Positions 44,105-53,828 of a DNA stretch of 64,000 bases are shown in pieces (within the stretch, counting starts at the first letter, position 1; each line of letters begins with the position of its first letter). The position numbers were made by a program, and so were the translations under genes. Source of the stretch: Xanthobacter oligotrophicus (GTDB taxonomy: Bacteria; Pseudomonadota; Alphaproteobacteria; Rhizobiales; Xanthobacteraceae); contig NZ_VTTL01000010.1 in the NCBI RefSeq assembly GCF_008364685.1, forward strand, positions 124,001 through 188,000, given 5' to 3'. The notes beneath the pieces are model-generated. The model did not search any database. It was not told where the DNA came from and saw nothing but the letters and a program-made list of their open reading frames with translations.

Positions 44105-44359
44105 ATGGCGGCGGAACGGACACAAAACCTGCAGGACACCTTTCTCAATCACGTCCGCAAGAACAAGACACCCCTCACAATCTTCCTGGTGAACGGGGTG
44201 AAGTTGCAGGGCGTCGTCACTTGGTTCGATAATTTCTGCGTACTCTTGCGTCGCGACGGGCATTCCCAGCTTGTTTACAAGCACGCGATTTCCACCATTA
44301 TGCCGGGTCATCCGGTGCAATTGTTCGATCCCACCGACGACGTGGGCGAGAAGGCTTAA
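44105..44359 (+). CDS. hfq: RNA chaperone Hfq
   Basis: Hfq is the Sm-fold hexamer that pairs small RNAs with mRNAs; in Azorhizobium it was found as an activator of nifA expression. The 84-residue protein shows Sm1 ([37 protein letters not shown]) and the Sm2 motif [11 protein letters not shown] with the distal- and proximal-face residues. A short acidic C-terminal tail follows. A 150-base AT-richer spacer precedes it, consistent with its own promoter; hflX begins six bases after its stop. Confidence 0.98.
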   Translation: MAAERTQNLQDTFLNHVRKNKTPLTIFLVNGVKLQGVVTWFDNFCVLLRRDGHSQLVYKHAISTIMPGHPVQLFDPTDDVGEKA

Positions 44360-44365
44360 AGCAGC

Positions 44366-45904
44366 GTGGAGCGTGCCACCGGCAAGGGGTCCAGAACGAC
44401 GTTGAAGACAGGGTCCAAGCTGGGGTCCAAAGGGGGCACCACCACTCGGGGCGTTCCAACTCGGGGCGCTACCGAAACCCACGGGGCCGTGGCCGATGCT
44501 GCGGTTTCCGGCGGTTCCGGGGAGGCACCGGGGGACGTTTCCGCATTTTCACCTGCGCGGGAAGAGGGCCGCGGCGGCATCGACCGCCGTGCGCCGCCGA
44601 CGCGGTGCGCCGTCATCACGCCAGCGCTGGCGAAGCGTGCTACCCGCGGTGCGCCGGAGCGGCGCAGCCCCCAGTCACGGCTGGAGGAGGCGGTGGGCCT
44701 TGCCGCCGCCATCGACCTCGACGTGGTCTATTCCGCCACCATTCCCCTGTCCGAAATCCGTCCCGCTACCTTTCTCGGTTCGGGGAAGGTGGAGGAACTG
44801 GAGGGTGTGGTGCGCGCCGAGGCGGTGGACCTCGTCTTCTTCGATGCGGCGCTCTCCCCAGTGCAGCAGCGCAATCTTGAAAAGGCCTGGTCCGCCAAGG
44901 TGGTGGACCGCACGGCGCTGATTCTTGAAATCTTCGGCATGCGCGCCCGCACCAAGGAAGGCGCGCTACAGGTGGAGCTTGCCCACCTCAATTACCAGCG
45001 CTCGCGCCTGGTGCGCTCCTGGACCCATCTGGAGCGCCAGCGCGGCGGCTTCGGCTTCCTCGGCGGTCCGGGCGAGACACAGATCGAGGCGGACCGCCGG
45101 CTCATCGGCGATCGCATCTTGCGCATTGAGAAGGAGCTGGAGCAGGTCAAGCGCACCCGCGGCCTGCACCGCGCCAGCCGCAAGCGCGTGCCGTATCCCA
45201 TCGTCGCGCTGGTGGGCTACACCAATGCCGGAAAGTCCACGCTCTTCAACCGCCTGACCCGGGCGGAGGTGATGGCCAAGGACCTGCTGTTCGCAACCCT
45301 CGACCCGACGCTTCGGGCGGTGGACCTGCCCCACGGCACCCGCATCATCCTCTCCGACACGGTGGGCTTCATCTCCGAACTGCCGACGCAACTCGTCGCC
45401 GCCTTCCGCGCCACCCTGGAGGAGGTGCTGGAAGCCGACCTCATCCTGCATGTGCGCGACATCTCCCATCCGGACACCGACGCCCAGGCTGCCGATGTCT
45501 CCGACGTGCTGGAGGATCTGGGCGTCGACCCCCAGCCGGGCGGGCGTGTGATCGAGGTCTGGAACAAGATCGACCGGCTGGCGCCGGAAGAGCGCGAGCA
45601 GGTGGAAAACCGGGCTGCGCGCGGCGGCGCCGAAGCGCCGGTGCCGGTTTCCGCGCTGACGGGGGAGGGGACCGAAGACCTCCTCGGCCTGATCGAGCGC
45701 CGCATCACCGCCGGCCGGGTGACGGTCTCGGTGACGCTGGCGGCGGAGGACGGGGAGGGGCTCGGCTGGCTCTATCGCCACGGCGAGGTGCTGGAGCGCA
45801 CCACGGACGAGGATGGAGCCATCCACGTGGCCCTGCGCATTCCGCCCGACCGCGCCGGACTTGTCACCCGCCGGTTCGGTGCGCGGCGCGTGCATCCGAC
45901 CTGA
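44366..45904 (+). CDS. hflX: Ribosome-associated GTPase HflX
   Basis: HflX splits stalled 70S ribosomes under stress. The 512-residue protein has a poorly conserved Gly/Thr/Arg-rich N-terminus (about 1-75), the HflX N-domain (about 80-270) with LNYQRSRLVRSWTHLERQRGG and GPGETQIEADRRLI, and the G domain with G1 LVGYTNAGKSTLFN, G3 SDTVGFISELP and G4 VWNKIDRL. GTG 44366 is taken because it lies six bases after hfq, but the conserved part starts later, so a downstream start is possible. hfq-hflX pairing is classic. Confidence 0.92.
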   Translation: MERATGKGSRTTLKTGSKLGSKGGTTTRGVPTRGATETHGAVADAAVSGGSGEAPGDVSAFSPAREEGRGGIDRRAPPTRCAVITPALAKRATRGAPERRSPQSRLEEAVGLAAAIDLDVVYSATIPLSEIRPATFLGSGKVEELEGVVRAEAVDLVFFDAALSPVQQRNLEKAWSAKVVDRTALILEIFGMRARTKEGALQVELAHLNYQRSRLVRSWTHLERQRGGFGFLGGPGETQIEADRRLIGDRILRIEKELEQVKRTRGLHRASRKRVPYPIVALVGYTNAGKSTLFNRLTRAEVMAKDLLFATLDPTLRAVDLPHGTRIILSDTVGFISELPTQLVAAFRATLEEVLEADLILHVRDISHPDTDAQAADVSDVLEDLGVDPQPGGRVIEVWNKIDRLAPEEREQVENRAARGGAEAPVPVSALTGEGTEDLLGLIERRITAGRVTVSVTLAAEDGEGLGWLYRHGEVLERTTDEDGAIHVALRIPPDRAGLVTRRFGARRVHPT

Positions 45905-45925
45905 GCCGGCGGTAAGTCACAGCTC

Positions 45926-45953
45926 AGGCAAAGCGGTTCAGACCGCTTTGCCT
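45926..45953. terminator. Bidirectional terminator between hflX and mazG
   Basis: AGGCAAAGCGGT and ACCGCTTTGCCT form a perfect 12-base stem around a four-base loop between the convergent stops of hflX (+) and mazG (-). There is no long T run. Confidence 0.75.
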
Positions 45954-46788
45954 ATGCGCCCTCGCGCTCCTTCAGCTTCGCCTCCTGCCAGAGAGCTTCC
46001 ATCTCGTCGAGGCTCGCCTGTTCCGGCCGGCGGCCGGCACCGGCGAGCCGGTCTTCCACATGGCCGAAGCGCCGGGTGAACTTGTCGTTGGTGCCGCGCA
46101 AGGCGTCCTCGGGGTCTACGCCCGCATGCCGGGCGAGGTTGACCACGGCGAACAGCAGGTCGCCCATCTCGTCCCTGATGGCCGCGGTGCCGCCTTCCTC
46201 CAGCGCCTCGGCGACCTCCTGCGTCTCCTCGCGGATCTTGGCAAGCACCTGCCGCGCATCGTTCCAGTCGAACCCCACGCGGCTGGCTTTCTCCTGAAGC
46301 TTCAGCGCGCGGGTGAGGGCAGGCAGCGGCAGGGGCACGCCGGCAAGGGCGCCCTGCTGCGCCTCCTCCTGCGGCAGGCCGGCCGCTGCTCGAGCCTGCG
46401 CCCGCTCGCGCTTTTCCTGCGCCTTGATCTCGGCCCACAGGCCCTTCACCGCCTCCGGTGACAGATCCCGCGCGGTGCCGAACACATGGGGGTGCCGGCG
46501 GATGAGCTTGGCGGTGATGGCCTCCACCACGCCGCCGAAATCGAAGGCGCCGTCCTCCTGCGCCATCCGGGCGTGGAAAACCACCTGCAGCAGCAGGTCG
46601 CCCAGTTCCTCCCTCAGGTCGCCCATGTCGGCGCGGGCGATGGCATCGGCCACCTCGTAGGCTTCCTCCAGCGTGTAGGGCGCGATGGTGGCGAAGCTTT
46701 GCTCCAGGTCCCACGGGCAGCCGGTTCCCGGCGTGCGCAAGGCGGCCATGATCTCGATGAGGCGCGCGATGTCGCGGGAGGCGTCCAT
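45952..46788 (-). CDS. mazG: Nucleoside triphosphate pyrophosphohydrolase MazG
   Basis: MazG hydrolyses NTPs and dNTPs to monophosphates, cleaning nucleotide pools. The 278 residues contain two MazG helical repeats: LRTPGTGCPWDLEQSFATIAPY with DLREELGDLLLQVVFHA (ExxE-12-ExxD type metal site) near the N-terminus, and VGFDWNDARQVLAKIREE with MGDLLFAVVNLARHAG in the second half. GGAG six bases before ATG 46788 favours it over ATG 46800. It is convergent with hflX and divergent from trmO. Confidence 0.94.
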   Translation of the reverse strand: MDASRDIARLIEIMAALRTPGTGCPWDLEQSFATIAPYTLEEAYEVADAIARADMGDLREELGDLLLQVVFHARMAQEDGAFDFGGVVEAITAKLIRRHPHVFGTARDLSPEAVKGLWAEIKAQEKRERAQARAAAGLPQEEAQQGALAGVPLPLPALTRALKLQEKASRVGFDWNDARQVLAKIREETQEVAEALEEGGTAAIRDEMGDLLFAVVNLARHAGVDPEDALRGTNDKFTRRFGHVEDRLAGAGRRPEQASLDEMEALWQEAKLKEREGA

Positions 46789-46884
46789 GAGGTTCTCCAT
46801 GCTCGAGTGCGATCTTTACCGCAGGCTGCGCCGTCCTATGCTCCGGCCAGCCAGGAAACGTCAAAGGGTTCGGAGGAAGAGACC

Positions 46885-47352
46885 ATGGTCGAGATCGCGC
46901 CCGCCGGCCCCATCGATGATGACATGCGGCCGGGCGAAAAGGCCGTGGCGCTGCCGGAGCGCTTCGACGTCGGGCTCTATTTCATCGGCCGCATCCGCAC
47001 GCCCTGGACCGAGCGCGGCAGTTGCCCCCGTCGCGGCGACGCGGAGGAGGGCCCCGTCTGCACGCTGGAGATCGACCCGCGCTGGGCCGACGCGCTGACC
47101 GGCGTTGCCGATTGCCCGCGCCTGCAGGTGCTCTACTGGATGGACCGGGCGCGGCGCGACCTCGTGCTCCAGAGCCCACGGCATGACGGCGACACCCGCG
47201 GCACCTTCGCCCTGCGCTCACCGGTGCGGCCCAATCCGGTCGCCTCGTCGGTGGTGCGGCTGGTGAGCGTGGACGGCCTGCGGGTTGAGGTGCGCGGGCT
47301 CGACTGCCTCGACGGCACGCCGCTCATCGACCTCAAGGTGCAGCACGGCTGA
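46885..47352 (+). CDS. trmO: TsaA/TrmO-family tRNA methyltransferase
   Basis: TrmO N6-methylates t6A37 in some threonine tRNAs. The 155-residue protein has the N-terminal GLYFIGRIRTPW, LEIDPRWADALTGV, VLYWMDRARRD and the signature FALRSPVRPNPVASSVVRLV, ending LDGTPLIDLKVQHG. It is the short form lacking the C-terminal extension of E. coli TrmO. GGAGGAAGAG upstream of ATG 46885 is a strong start signal. Assignment to the superfamily is firm; whether this short form methylates tRNA is inferred. Confidence 0.83.
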   Translation: MVEIAPAGPIDDDMRPGEKAVALPERFDVGLYFIGRIRTPWTERGSCPRRGDAEEGPVCTLEIDPRWADALTGVADCPRLQVLYWMDRARRDLVLQSPRHDGDTRGTFALRSPVRPNPVASSVVRLVSVDGLRVEVRGLDCLDGTPLIDLKVQHG

Positions 47353-47605
47353 GCCGACAGCCACCCGCAGCAAGCGGGGCATGGGCGAGGGTTCGGCCGT
47401 CGCTCAGGTGCTCAATCCAAAAGTCGCAGAAGAGATATTATGGAACTTATCTCTTGCCCCAGGCAGGGAAGGGCGAAGCCTGAACGCCGCCGCCATCGTC
47501 GCTGGACGCTCTTCAGTGCTTCCGAATATTTACAAAAATATCATTCTAAAACAGACGGTTATACGACGAACTGAATCCTTCGCTCGAATCACTTGAGGCA
47601 TCACA
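47353..47605. other. AT-richer gene-free spacer with a hairpin, trmO / MBL hydrolase
   Basis: This 253-base convergent spacer holds no gene that I can support. It contains an inverted repeat AAGAGATA (47430-47437) / TATCTCTT (47448-47455) around ten bases, and an AT-rich stretch around 47515-47590 unusual for this chromosome. The open frame running through it continues from inside trmO in another frame and has no start signal. Confidence 0.5.
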
Positions 47606-48469
47606 TCAGCCGCTCGCAGCCGTGTCGGCAGATGCGGCGGGCGAGCGGATGCGGGACTCGAAGCGCAGGCCGTCATAGGCCGGCACGATGCCGTCCGGCA
47701 GGCGTGCTTCCAGCGCGGCATAGTCGAGGTCGGTGTGGAGGTTCGTGAGGATCGTGCGCTTCGGCTTCATGAGCGCCACATGGTCCAGCGCCTCCTGAAG
47801 GGTGAAATGAGACGGATGGGGCGTCTCGCGCAGGGCGTCGATGATCCACACATCCAGATTGTGGAGGCGAGCCAGGCTGTTCTCCGAGATCCCGTTGACG
47901 TCGCTGGAATAGGCCACGTCGCCGAAGCGAAATCCGAAGGAATCGATGTCGCCGTGCCGCTGGCGGAACGGCAGGGCGCTGATGGCACCCCCCGCCCCTT
48001 CCACCACGATCTCCCGCCCCTCGCGGAAGCGATGCTCGGTGAGGATGGGCGGATAGGCGCTGCCGGGCGGCGTGGAGAAGCAGTAGCCGAAGCGTTGATG
48101 CAGCATGCGGGAGGTATCTTCATCCGCATAAATATCCACCCGGCTGCGATGGTGGATGGCGAGCGGCCGCAGATCGTCAATGCCGTGGGTGTGGTCGGCG
48201 TGCTCGTGGGTGAAGAGCACGGCATCGATATGGGTCACCGCCTCGCCGAGGAGCTGCTCCCGCAAGTCCGGGGAAGTATCGACAAGAACGGTGGTTTTCC
48301 CGTTCGGCCCGAAGCGTTCCACCAGCATGGAGCAGCGGCGGCGGCGATTGCGGGGGTTGAGGGGATCGCAGGCGCCCCACCCCTGCCCCACCCGCGGCAC
48401 GCCGCCGGACGACCCGCATCCCAGGATGGTGAAGGTGAGGCTTGCGCCGGTTTCGCTGGGCAAAGGCAT
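47606..48469 (-). CDS. MBL-fold metallo-hydrolase, PhnP-like
   Basis: This 287-residue metallo-beta-lactamase-fold protein has the N-terminal ILGCGSSGGVPRVG, DTSPDLREQLL, the metal motif FTHEHADHTHGIDDLRPL, YSSDVNGIS and the C-terminal TNLHTDLDYAAL histidine. This set resembles PhnP-type cyclic phosphodiesterases and the conserved alphaproteobacterial protein usually following metG and tatD. Those two genes are not present upstream here. The substrate is unknown. ATG 48469 fits the family N-terminus; the longer reading from 48559 does not. Confidence 0.85.
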   Translation of the reverse strand: MPLPSETGASLTFTILGCGSSGGVPRVGQGWGACDPLNPRNRRRRCSMLVERFGPNGKTTVLVDTSPDLREQLLGEAVTHIDAVLFTHEHADHTHGIDDLRPLAIHHRSRVDIYADEDTSRMLHQRFGYCFSTPPGSAYPPILTEHRFREGREIVVEGAGGAISALPFRQRHGDIDSFGFRFGDVAYSSDVNGISENSLARLHNLDVWIIDALRETPHPSHFTLQEALDHVALMKPKRTILTNLHTDLDYAALEARLPDGIVPAYDGLRFESRIRSPAASADTAASG

Positions 48470-48980
48470 GGTTCTCGCGACCTCGCTGCGTCTGCTGCTC
48501 GGGTCAGGGGTCAGGGCGGAATCGGCCCGCAGCCTGATCCAAATTCGCCCCGGAGTCACACCCGAGGGGGCGAAAGATCATTCAGCGCGACTGAAAATCT
48601 GCATTTCGAGCCGGAAAAGCCGCCTGGCGCGCGTGCGTTCGCGATCGGACCAAAGCGTCGGGTCTCAAAGCGAATGAGGCTGCTTCTACCGTCGCTTATC
48701 GGAAGCGATTCGCTTGTGCTCTCAGGTGAGCAGTTGGCCGTAAGTGGCAAATGGACGTGTCGCCCCGCCCTTCCGGGCGCACGGGTGCGCCAGAAGACAT
48801 GCTCCCGGAGGCGGTGCGGGCGCAACGGCGGACAGGCGCGGGGAAATTGGTGGGGGCGACGTGGGGCACCCGTTCAGACAGCCCCTCGCGATCGGGAGCC
48901 ACAACGGCGCACGCCACGGCCGCCGGTGACCGGCGTCGTGGTGGGGAGATGGAATTGGGTGGGGAAGATCGGGGTTTGAA
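48470..48980. other. Gene-free region upstream of the MBL hydrolase and tRNA-Pro
   Basis: These 511 bases lie between the start of the MBL-fold gene (-) and the 3' end of tRNA-Pro (-). I find no convincing gene. The short frames on both strands are Arg/Gly/Pro-rich, lack ribosome-binding sites and one runs into the tRNA. It may include the tRNA terminator and the promoter of the hydrolase, but I see no clear hairpin. Confidence 0.55.
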
Positions 48981-49058
48981 TGGTCGGAGCGAGAGGATTT
49001 GAACCTCCGACCCCTAGTCCCCCAGACTAGTGCGCTAACCGGGCTGCGCTACGCTCCG
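48981..49058 (-). tRNA. tRNA-Pro (anticodon GGG)
   Basis: Read on the minus strand, the 78 bases fold into a full cloverleaf: acceptor CGGAGCG/CGCTCCG, D stem GCGC/GCGC, anticodon stem CTAGT/ACTAG with loop CTGGGGG (anticodon GGG, reading CCC and CCU), five-base variable loop, T stem GGAGG/CCTCT with loop TTCAAAT, discriminator A. The 3' CCA is encoded. It stands alone between the MBL hydrolase and the rlpA-like gene. Confidence 0.97.
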
Positions 49059-49072
49059 ACTGAGGATGGGAG

Positions 49073-49101
49073 GCTTAGACCATCGTTCCGGCGCGGGCAA
49101 G
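49073..49101 (-). promoter_or_regulatory. Candidate promoter of tRNA-Pro
   Basis: On the minus strand CTTGCC (49101-49096) and CTAAGC (49078-49073) are separated by 17 bases, resembling the alphaproteobacterial housekeeping consensus CTTGAC-17-CTATAT. Transcription would begin a few bases before the mature tRNA 5' end at 49058. Confidence 0.45.
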
Positions 49102-49321
49102 CCCCCTCGCGCAGGTATCCCATGCTCTCCCCAGGGACGTGATGGCCAACCCATAATCTTCGGCCAAGCTGCAGCTTGTGATTGTTTTTTCGGCGTCGAA
49201 TGCCGGCAGGATTGTGGCCGCGACACCCGAATCATCACCTTTTCGCCGGCAAATTGGGACGCTATCGCCCCATTGCGACGCCATTCGGCAATCATCCGAA
49301 ACTACACGGAAGATTGATTGC

Positions 49322-49681
49322 ATGAAGATACGCGTGGTCCTGTCCTGCTTCGCCCTGTCCCTCTCGGCCGGAATGGCCGTCTCGAACACCGCAAAAGCGG
49401 ACACCTCCACCGGCGTCGCCTCTTACTATTGGCAAGGCCGCAGCACCGCGAGCGGTGAGCGCTTTAACCCCTCCGCCATGACGGCGGCGCACCGCTCCCT
49501 GCCCTTCGGCACCAAGGTGCGTGTCACAAATCTGCGCAACGGACGCACCGTCGTCGTGCGCATCAATGATCGCGGCCCCTTTGTCCGCGGCCGGGTGATC
49601 GACGTGTCCCGCGCCGCCGCCTCGGAACTCGGCTTCACCAACTCGGGCATCACCCGCGTTGCCCTCGCCGTGATGGACTGA
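49322..49681 (+). CDS. RlpA-like septal lytic transglycosylase family protein (minimal form)
   Basis: The 119-residue product is a signal peptide (about 1-26, ending NTAKA) plus a single double-psi beta-barrel: [57 protein letters not shown] and [10 protein letters not shown]. The catalytic Asp of RlpA enzymes (NDRGPF) is present. It lacks the C-terminal SPOR domain that targets E. coli RlpA to the septum and has no lipobox, so it would be a free periplasmic protein. GGAAGA lies upstream of ATG 49322. Confidence 0.85.
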   Translation: MKIRVVLSCFALSLSAGMAVSNTAKADTSTGVASYYWQGRSTASGERFNPSAMTAAHRSLPFGTKVRVTNLRNGRTVVVRINDRGPFVRGRVIDVSRAAASELGFTNSGITRVALAVMD

Positions 49682-49857
49682 CCCGCGGCAGGGATTTACG
49701 CCCAATCAGGCCTCACGAGGCCGCGCGTCTGGATGGAGGCACTCTCCGGCGCGGCCTCGTCGCCTTTCTGTATTGATGACGTGACGCCGCGCGGATCGCG
49801 CCTCGCCGGATGGGCTGGGCACCGCGCGGCGGAAACCGCACCGCAGCGGCGGTCCGG

Positions 49858-52194
49858 TCAATCGCCCGGACGATCGCCATCCCGGGGCGCCAGCACCTCT
49901 TCCATCAGCCGCCGGCATTCGCCGAGCTCATAGAGCGCCGATTGCATGCGATGCACGTCGTCGCGTGAGAGCACCGGCGCGGCCATGGGCGGCTGGCCCG
50001 CCATCCGCGGCTCCGACCGCAGGTGCGGCGGCAGATATTGCTCGGGCGGACCCGGACGGAGCGGCTCGCGCGGTACTCGCTGCGCCGGCGGCTCCGGTTC
50101 CGGGGCATAGGCGGGCGCCTCCCCCCTCGTCGATCCGTCGCGGAAGGATGGATTGGGCAGGTCCAGCGGCGCTTCGGCCCGGCTCCAGGGCGGCGGGCCA
50201 CGCCGCTGCGCCACATACGGGTCCGGGGCGACGGCCCGGCCGGCCATGCGCTCGGCGATGCGGCGCTGCTCGGCCTCGGGCAGCACGCCCGAGTTCGGGT
50301 CATCCTCATCATGGATGGGACCGATGAGTGGCCCGACCCGGGTTGCCCGCGGCAGGGACTGCGGGGCGCCCTCGCCCCAGCCTTCGTCCCAAACCCGCCG
50401 CACCTCCTCGTCGGCCCAGCCCGCCGGGGGCCGGGCGTGGGCCGCTGCCGCCGATGCCGCAGCGGCGGGCGCATGGGCCATCGGCGCGCGGCCCGCCGAC
50501 GAGCCAAAGGGAGGCGCAGTCATGGGAGCCGTGCCCATGGTAGCGGCGCCCTTGGGCGCAGCGCTCATGGAAGGCTCGCGCCGCTCCCCACGGGGCGGCG
50601 AAAAGGGGGGCCGGCGCCGCTCCTCGTTCATCATCTCGGTCTCCGGATCGGCGGCCATGGCGCCAGGACGCGGGGCGCGCGACGGCCGTTCGATGGGGCG
50701 ATAAAGCGGCTCATCGTCTTCGGAGGGGGCGACGGCTTCCGGCAGGCGGGTGCGATCCTCGGCTACACCGTGCCATGTGGCCTCCACCCAGTCGGTCTGC
50801 CGCCATTCGCCATCCTGCACGATCCGGCCCTGACGCGGATCCCGGCCTTGATCCTGACGTGTCTCTCGGCGCTGGCCTTGGCGCGGATCTTGGTTCGGCT
50901 CCTGGAACCGTGGCGGCTCGGAGCGTGCGGTCGTAGCGGCGCGCCGTTGCGGGGCCGGCGCGGGCGGCTCGTCGTCATCCTGATAGGCTTTGATCTGCGG
51001 GCTGCGCCGGGGATGGGGGGCAAACGGGTCGTCGAACCGGTCGTCCTCCAATGGCTCGTCGTCTAATCGCTCATCCTGCAGCCGCTCGTCCTCCTCCCAT
51101 GCCGGGCGACGGGCCTCGGCGGGTGCGGAGGGACGGCGCGGCGCGGGGCGCATCGCCTCCCCCTCCTCCAATGGCAGGTCCAGCGGCGATGGCGCGCGGC
51201 GGGCGCGCGGCGGGATGTCGTCCTCGGGGCCCTCCACGTCCTCCAGGGCCTCGTGCGGGCGCATGGGCCGGCGCTCCTGCGCGCGCAGGCGCTGGATGCG
51301 TGCCTCGATGGGCTCGGACACGGCGGAGACCGTCACCGGCATGTCGTCGAGGAATGGCAGCAGCGGGTCGTCGAATGCGGGCGAATGGGACGGTGGCGCC
51401 GTGCCGTCGGTATCCCGCTGGGACACACGCGCGGCGGGTCCCCGGCTCGGCCGCTGCGGGGCGAGGATGGGCTCCAGCCGCTCCCGCGTCCGGGGTGGCG
51501 CCCCGTGAGGTGCTCCATGAGGTGCTAAATGCGGCGCGCCGGAGGGCGGGTGCGGAAGCTCCTCGCCCAGGGTCGGCTCGCGTCGCTGGCCAGGTGCCTC
51601 GAAGGCGGCGGCACGCCGCTCCTCCCGAAGCTGTGGCTCGCGGTCGCGGTGCCGCGCGGCGGGCCTGAAGGCGATGGGGGGCTCGGGCGGCTCGTCCGCA
51701 AGATCACGGTCGGCCTCGGCATCAGGGAAGGGCAGGGGCAATTCGGCCGCTTCGGGCAATTCGGGGAGGAGGTCGTCGTCCTCCGCTGCCCTGCCACCCG
51801 GCGCCTTGGGTTTGCGGCGCGGCAAAAGGCCCAGCAGACCGCCGAAGGTCACGCCATCCCCGGCCTCGCTCCGCTGGGGCTTGGCCGAGCGCATGACGGC
51901 CACCTCGCGCTCGATGCCGAGGTCCTGCACGTAGCGCACGCCCTGATCCTTCAGGATGCGTTGCGCGCCCTTGATGGTGAAGCCGTCGGTATAAAGCAGG
52001 TGGCGGATGCCGCGCAGGAGGTCCACGTCCTCCGGCCGGTAGAAGCGCCGGCCGCCGGCCCGCTTGATGGGCTTGATCTGGGGGAAGCGCGTCTCCCAGA
52101 ACCGCAGGACGTGCTGCGGAAGGGCCAGGTCTTCGGCGACCTCGCTGATGGTCCGGAAGGCGTCCGGAGCTTTCTCCGTGTCGCGCGCGTCCAC
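49858..52194 (-). CDS. MerR-family regulator with a giant low-complexity linker
   Basis: The 778-residue protein begins with a MerR winged helix (about 12-85): [60 protein letters not shown]. It is of the type found beside ihfA in rhizobia, where it is usually about 150-250 residues. From about 115 to 735 the sequence is Pro/Arg/Ala/Glu-rich, with repeated acidic and Arg-Pro patches, and predicted disordered. The last 38 residues return to a helical segment, [20 protein letters not shown], like the C-terminal end of short homologues. The single frame thus appears continuous and real. ihfA lies 135 bases upstream on the same strand. Target genes are unknown. Confidence 0.8.
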   Translation of the reverse strand: MDARDTEKAPDAFRTISEVAEDLALPQHVLRFWETRFPQIKPIKRAGGRRFYRPEDVDLLRGIRHLLYTDGFTIKGAQRILKDQGVRYVQDLGIEREVAVMRSAKPQRSEAGDGVTFGGLLGLLPRRKPKAPGGRAAEDDDLLPELPEAAELPLPFPDAEADRDLADEPPEPPIAFRPAARHRDREPQLREERRAAAFEAPGQRREPTLGEELPHPPSGAPHLAPHGAPHGAPPRTRERLEPILAPQRPSRGPAARVSQRDTDGTAPPSHSPAFDDPLLPFLDDMPVTVSAVSEPIEARIQRLRAQERRPMRPHEALEDVEGPEDDIPPRARRAPSPLDLPLEEGEAMRPAPRRPSAPAEARRPAWEEDERLQDERLDDEPLEDDRFDDPFAPHPRRSPQIKAYQDDDEPPAPAPQRRAATTARSEPPRFQEPNQDPRQGQRRETRQDQGRDPRQGRIVQDGEWRQTDWVEATWHGVAEDRTRLPEAVAPSEDDEPLYRPIERPSRAPRPGAMAADPETEMMNEERRRPPFSPPRGERREPSMSAAPKGAATMGTAPMTAPPFGSSAGRAPMAHAPAAAASAAAAHARPPAGWADEEVRRVWDEGWGEGAPQSLPRATRVGPLIGPIHDEDDPNSGVLPEAEQRRIAERMAGRAVAPDPYVAQRRGPPPWSRAEAPLDLPNPSFRDGSTRGEAPAYAPEPEPPAQRVPREPLRPGPPEQYLPPHLRSEPRMAGQPPMAAPVLSRDDVHRMQSALYELGECRRLMEEVLAPRDGDRPGD

Positions 52195-52329
52195 CGTATC
52201 TCCCGCCTCAATCGACCGAATCGCCCCGAAGTCCTGACGGAATCATACGGGTGAACGCGGCGTGCGGGAAGTTGTGGTGGTGCCCTGCGCGGCGGCGCGT
52301 CGCGCCTTGTCCCCCGCCCTTTGGGCGGG

Positions 52330-52647
52330 TCAGTCCTCGTCGAGGCCGTCGCCGACGGTCCCGTTGATGCGGTGCTTGAGGATGCTGGAGGGCTTGAACA
52401 CCATGACCCGGCGCGGCTCGATCGGCACTTCCTCGCCGGTCTTGGGATTGCGGCCAACCCGCTCACCCTTCTCGCGCACCACGAAGGAGCCGAAGGAAGA
52501 GAGCTTCACCGTCTCGCCGCGGGCCAGGCAGTCGGCGATCTCCTTCAGAACCATCTCCACCAGCTGGGCGGATTCGGTGCGAGACAGCCCCACCTGCTGA
52601 TAGACGGCCTCACACAGATCCGCCCGCGTTACGGTCCGACCAGCCAT
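52330..52647 (-). CDS. ihfA: Integration host factor subunit alpha
   Basis: IHF-alpha pairs with IHF-beta to bend DNA at recombination, replication and sigma-54 promoter sites. The 105 residues match [39 protein letters not shown], the DNA-intercalating arm [22 protein letters not shown]. It has a short acidic C-terminal tail. It follows plsX-fabH and precedes the merR-type gene, a conserved rhizobial order. Its bending role fits with the NtrC/sigma-54 genes in this window. Confidence 0.96.
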   Translation of the reverse strand: MAGRTVTRADLCEAVYQQVGLSRTESAQLVEMVLKEIADCLARGETVKLSSFGSFVVREKGERVGRNPKTGEEVPIEPRRVMVFKPSSILKHRINGTVGDGLDED

Positions 52648-52853
52648 TTGTCACCCCGGCCCCAGAAAGATGGCGAACCGCTCGAAGCCCCGTTCGAAGG
52701 ATGCGGATCGCAGAACTTCGGCAATTTTAACAGAGCACGCTTCAGGAATGTGACGGAAACATCGCCGCACGCCGTAAAGCGACCCAGTACTGGCGAAGGA
52801 TGTGCAACGCAAACTAGCCGCGCTCGCCAAGGTCGGTCAACGACTTAAATCAA

Positions 52854-53828
52854 TTACCAGCGTAGCAGTGCCGATCCCCAGGTGAAGCCTCCGCCCATGG
52901 CCTCCAGCAGCACCAGATCGCCCCGCTTGATGCGCCCGTCCTTGACCGCAAGGTCGAAGGCCAGAGGTATGGAGGCGGCAGAGGTATTGCCGTGCTGGTC
53001 CACCGTGGTCACCACCTTTTCGGGGGCGATGCCCAGCTTCAGCGCGCTGGCGTCGATGATGCGCCGATTGGCCTGATGGGGCACGAACCAGTCGATGCTC
53101 GCGGCGCTTTCACCGGTGGCGGCGAAGGCGTCCTCGATCACGTCGGTGATCATGCCCACGGCATGCTTGAACACCTCGCGGCCTTCCATGCGCAGGTGGC
53201 CCACGGTTCCCGTGGTGGAGGGGCCGCCGTCCACGAACAGCTTGGCGCGGTGCCGCCCGTCCGAGCGCAGGTGCGAGGTGAGAAGACCGGCGCCGTGGGC
53301 GTCGTCTTCCCGCACCGCTTCCAGCACCATGGCCCCTGCCCCGTCGCCGAACAGCACGCAGGTACCGCGATCCTCCCAGTCGAGGATGCGGGAAAAGGTC
53401 TCCGCTCCGATCACCAGCGCCCGCTCGAAGGCGCCGGTCTTCAGATAGGCGTCGGCGGTGGCAAGGCCGAACACGAAGCCGGAGCACACCGCCTGCACGT
53501 CGAAGGCCGCGCCGCGGGTGATGCCCAGCTCCGCCTGTACCGTCACCGAGGTGGCGGGGAAGGTCTGGTCCGGGGTCGCGGTGGCGAGGATGATGAGGTC
53601 GATGTCGCGCGCGGCAAAGCCCGCGTCGGCGAGCGCCCGCTCTGCGGCCTTCAGCGCGAGATGCGAGGTGAACTCGCCCTCGGCGGCGATATGCCTCTGG
53701 CGGATGCCGGTGCGCTGCACGATCCAGTCGTCGGTCGTGTCGATGCGCCGCGCGAGATCGTCGTTCGAGAGCACCCTCTCGGGGAGATAGGACCCGGATC
53801 CCCGGGCGACGGACCTGATTCCGCTCAC
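52854..53828 (-). CDS. fabH: 3-oxoacyl-[ACP] synthase III FabH
   Basis: FabH condenses acetyl-CoA with malonyl-ACP to start fatty acid synthesis. The 324-residue protein has the catalytic Cys in [16 protein letters not shown], His in [13 protein letters not shown] and Asn in [17 protein letters not shown] 53828 overlaps the plsX stop (GTGA) and has GGAAGG upstream, so it is preferred over the longer reading from 53864. With plsX it links phospholipid and fatty acid initiation. Confidence 0.97.
   Translation of the reverse strand: MSGIRSVARGSGSYLPERVLSNDDLARRIDTTDDWIVQRTGIRQRHIAAEGEFTSHLALKAAERALADAGFAARDIDLIILATATPDQTFPATSVTVQAELGITRGAAFDVQAVCSGFVFGLATADAYLKTGAFERALVIGAETFSRILDWEDRGTCVLFGDGAGAMVLEAVREDDAHGAGLLTSHLRSDGRHRAKLFVDGGPSTTGTVGHLRMEGREVFKHAVGMITDVIEDAFAATGESAASIDWFVPHQANRRIIDASALKLGIAPEKVVTTVDQHGNTSAASIPLAFDLAVKDGRIKRGDLVLLEAMGGGFTWGSALLRW

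Noticed and set aside
47353-47596. Small gene in the frame continuing past trmO
   Set aside because: The frame starts inside trmO in another phase and has no start codon with a ribosome-binding site.
48751-49002. 83-residue frame running into tRNA-Pro
   Set aside because: It has no ribosome-binding site, is low-complexity and overlaps the tRNA.
50023-51066. 347-residue plus-strand frame inside the giant merR gene
   Set aside because: The minus-strand frame keeps the family C-terminal helix after this stretch, so the plus frame is a by-product of Pro/Arg-rich coding.
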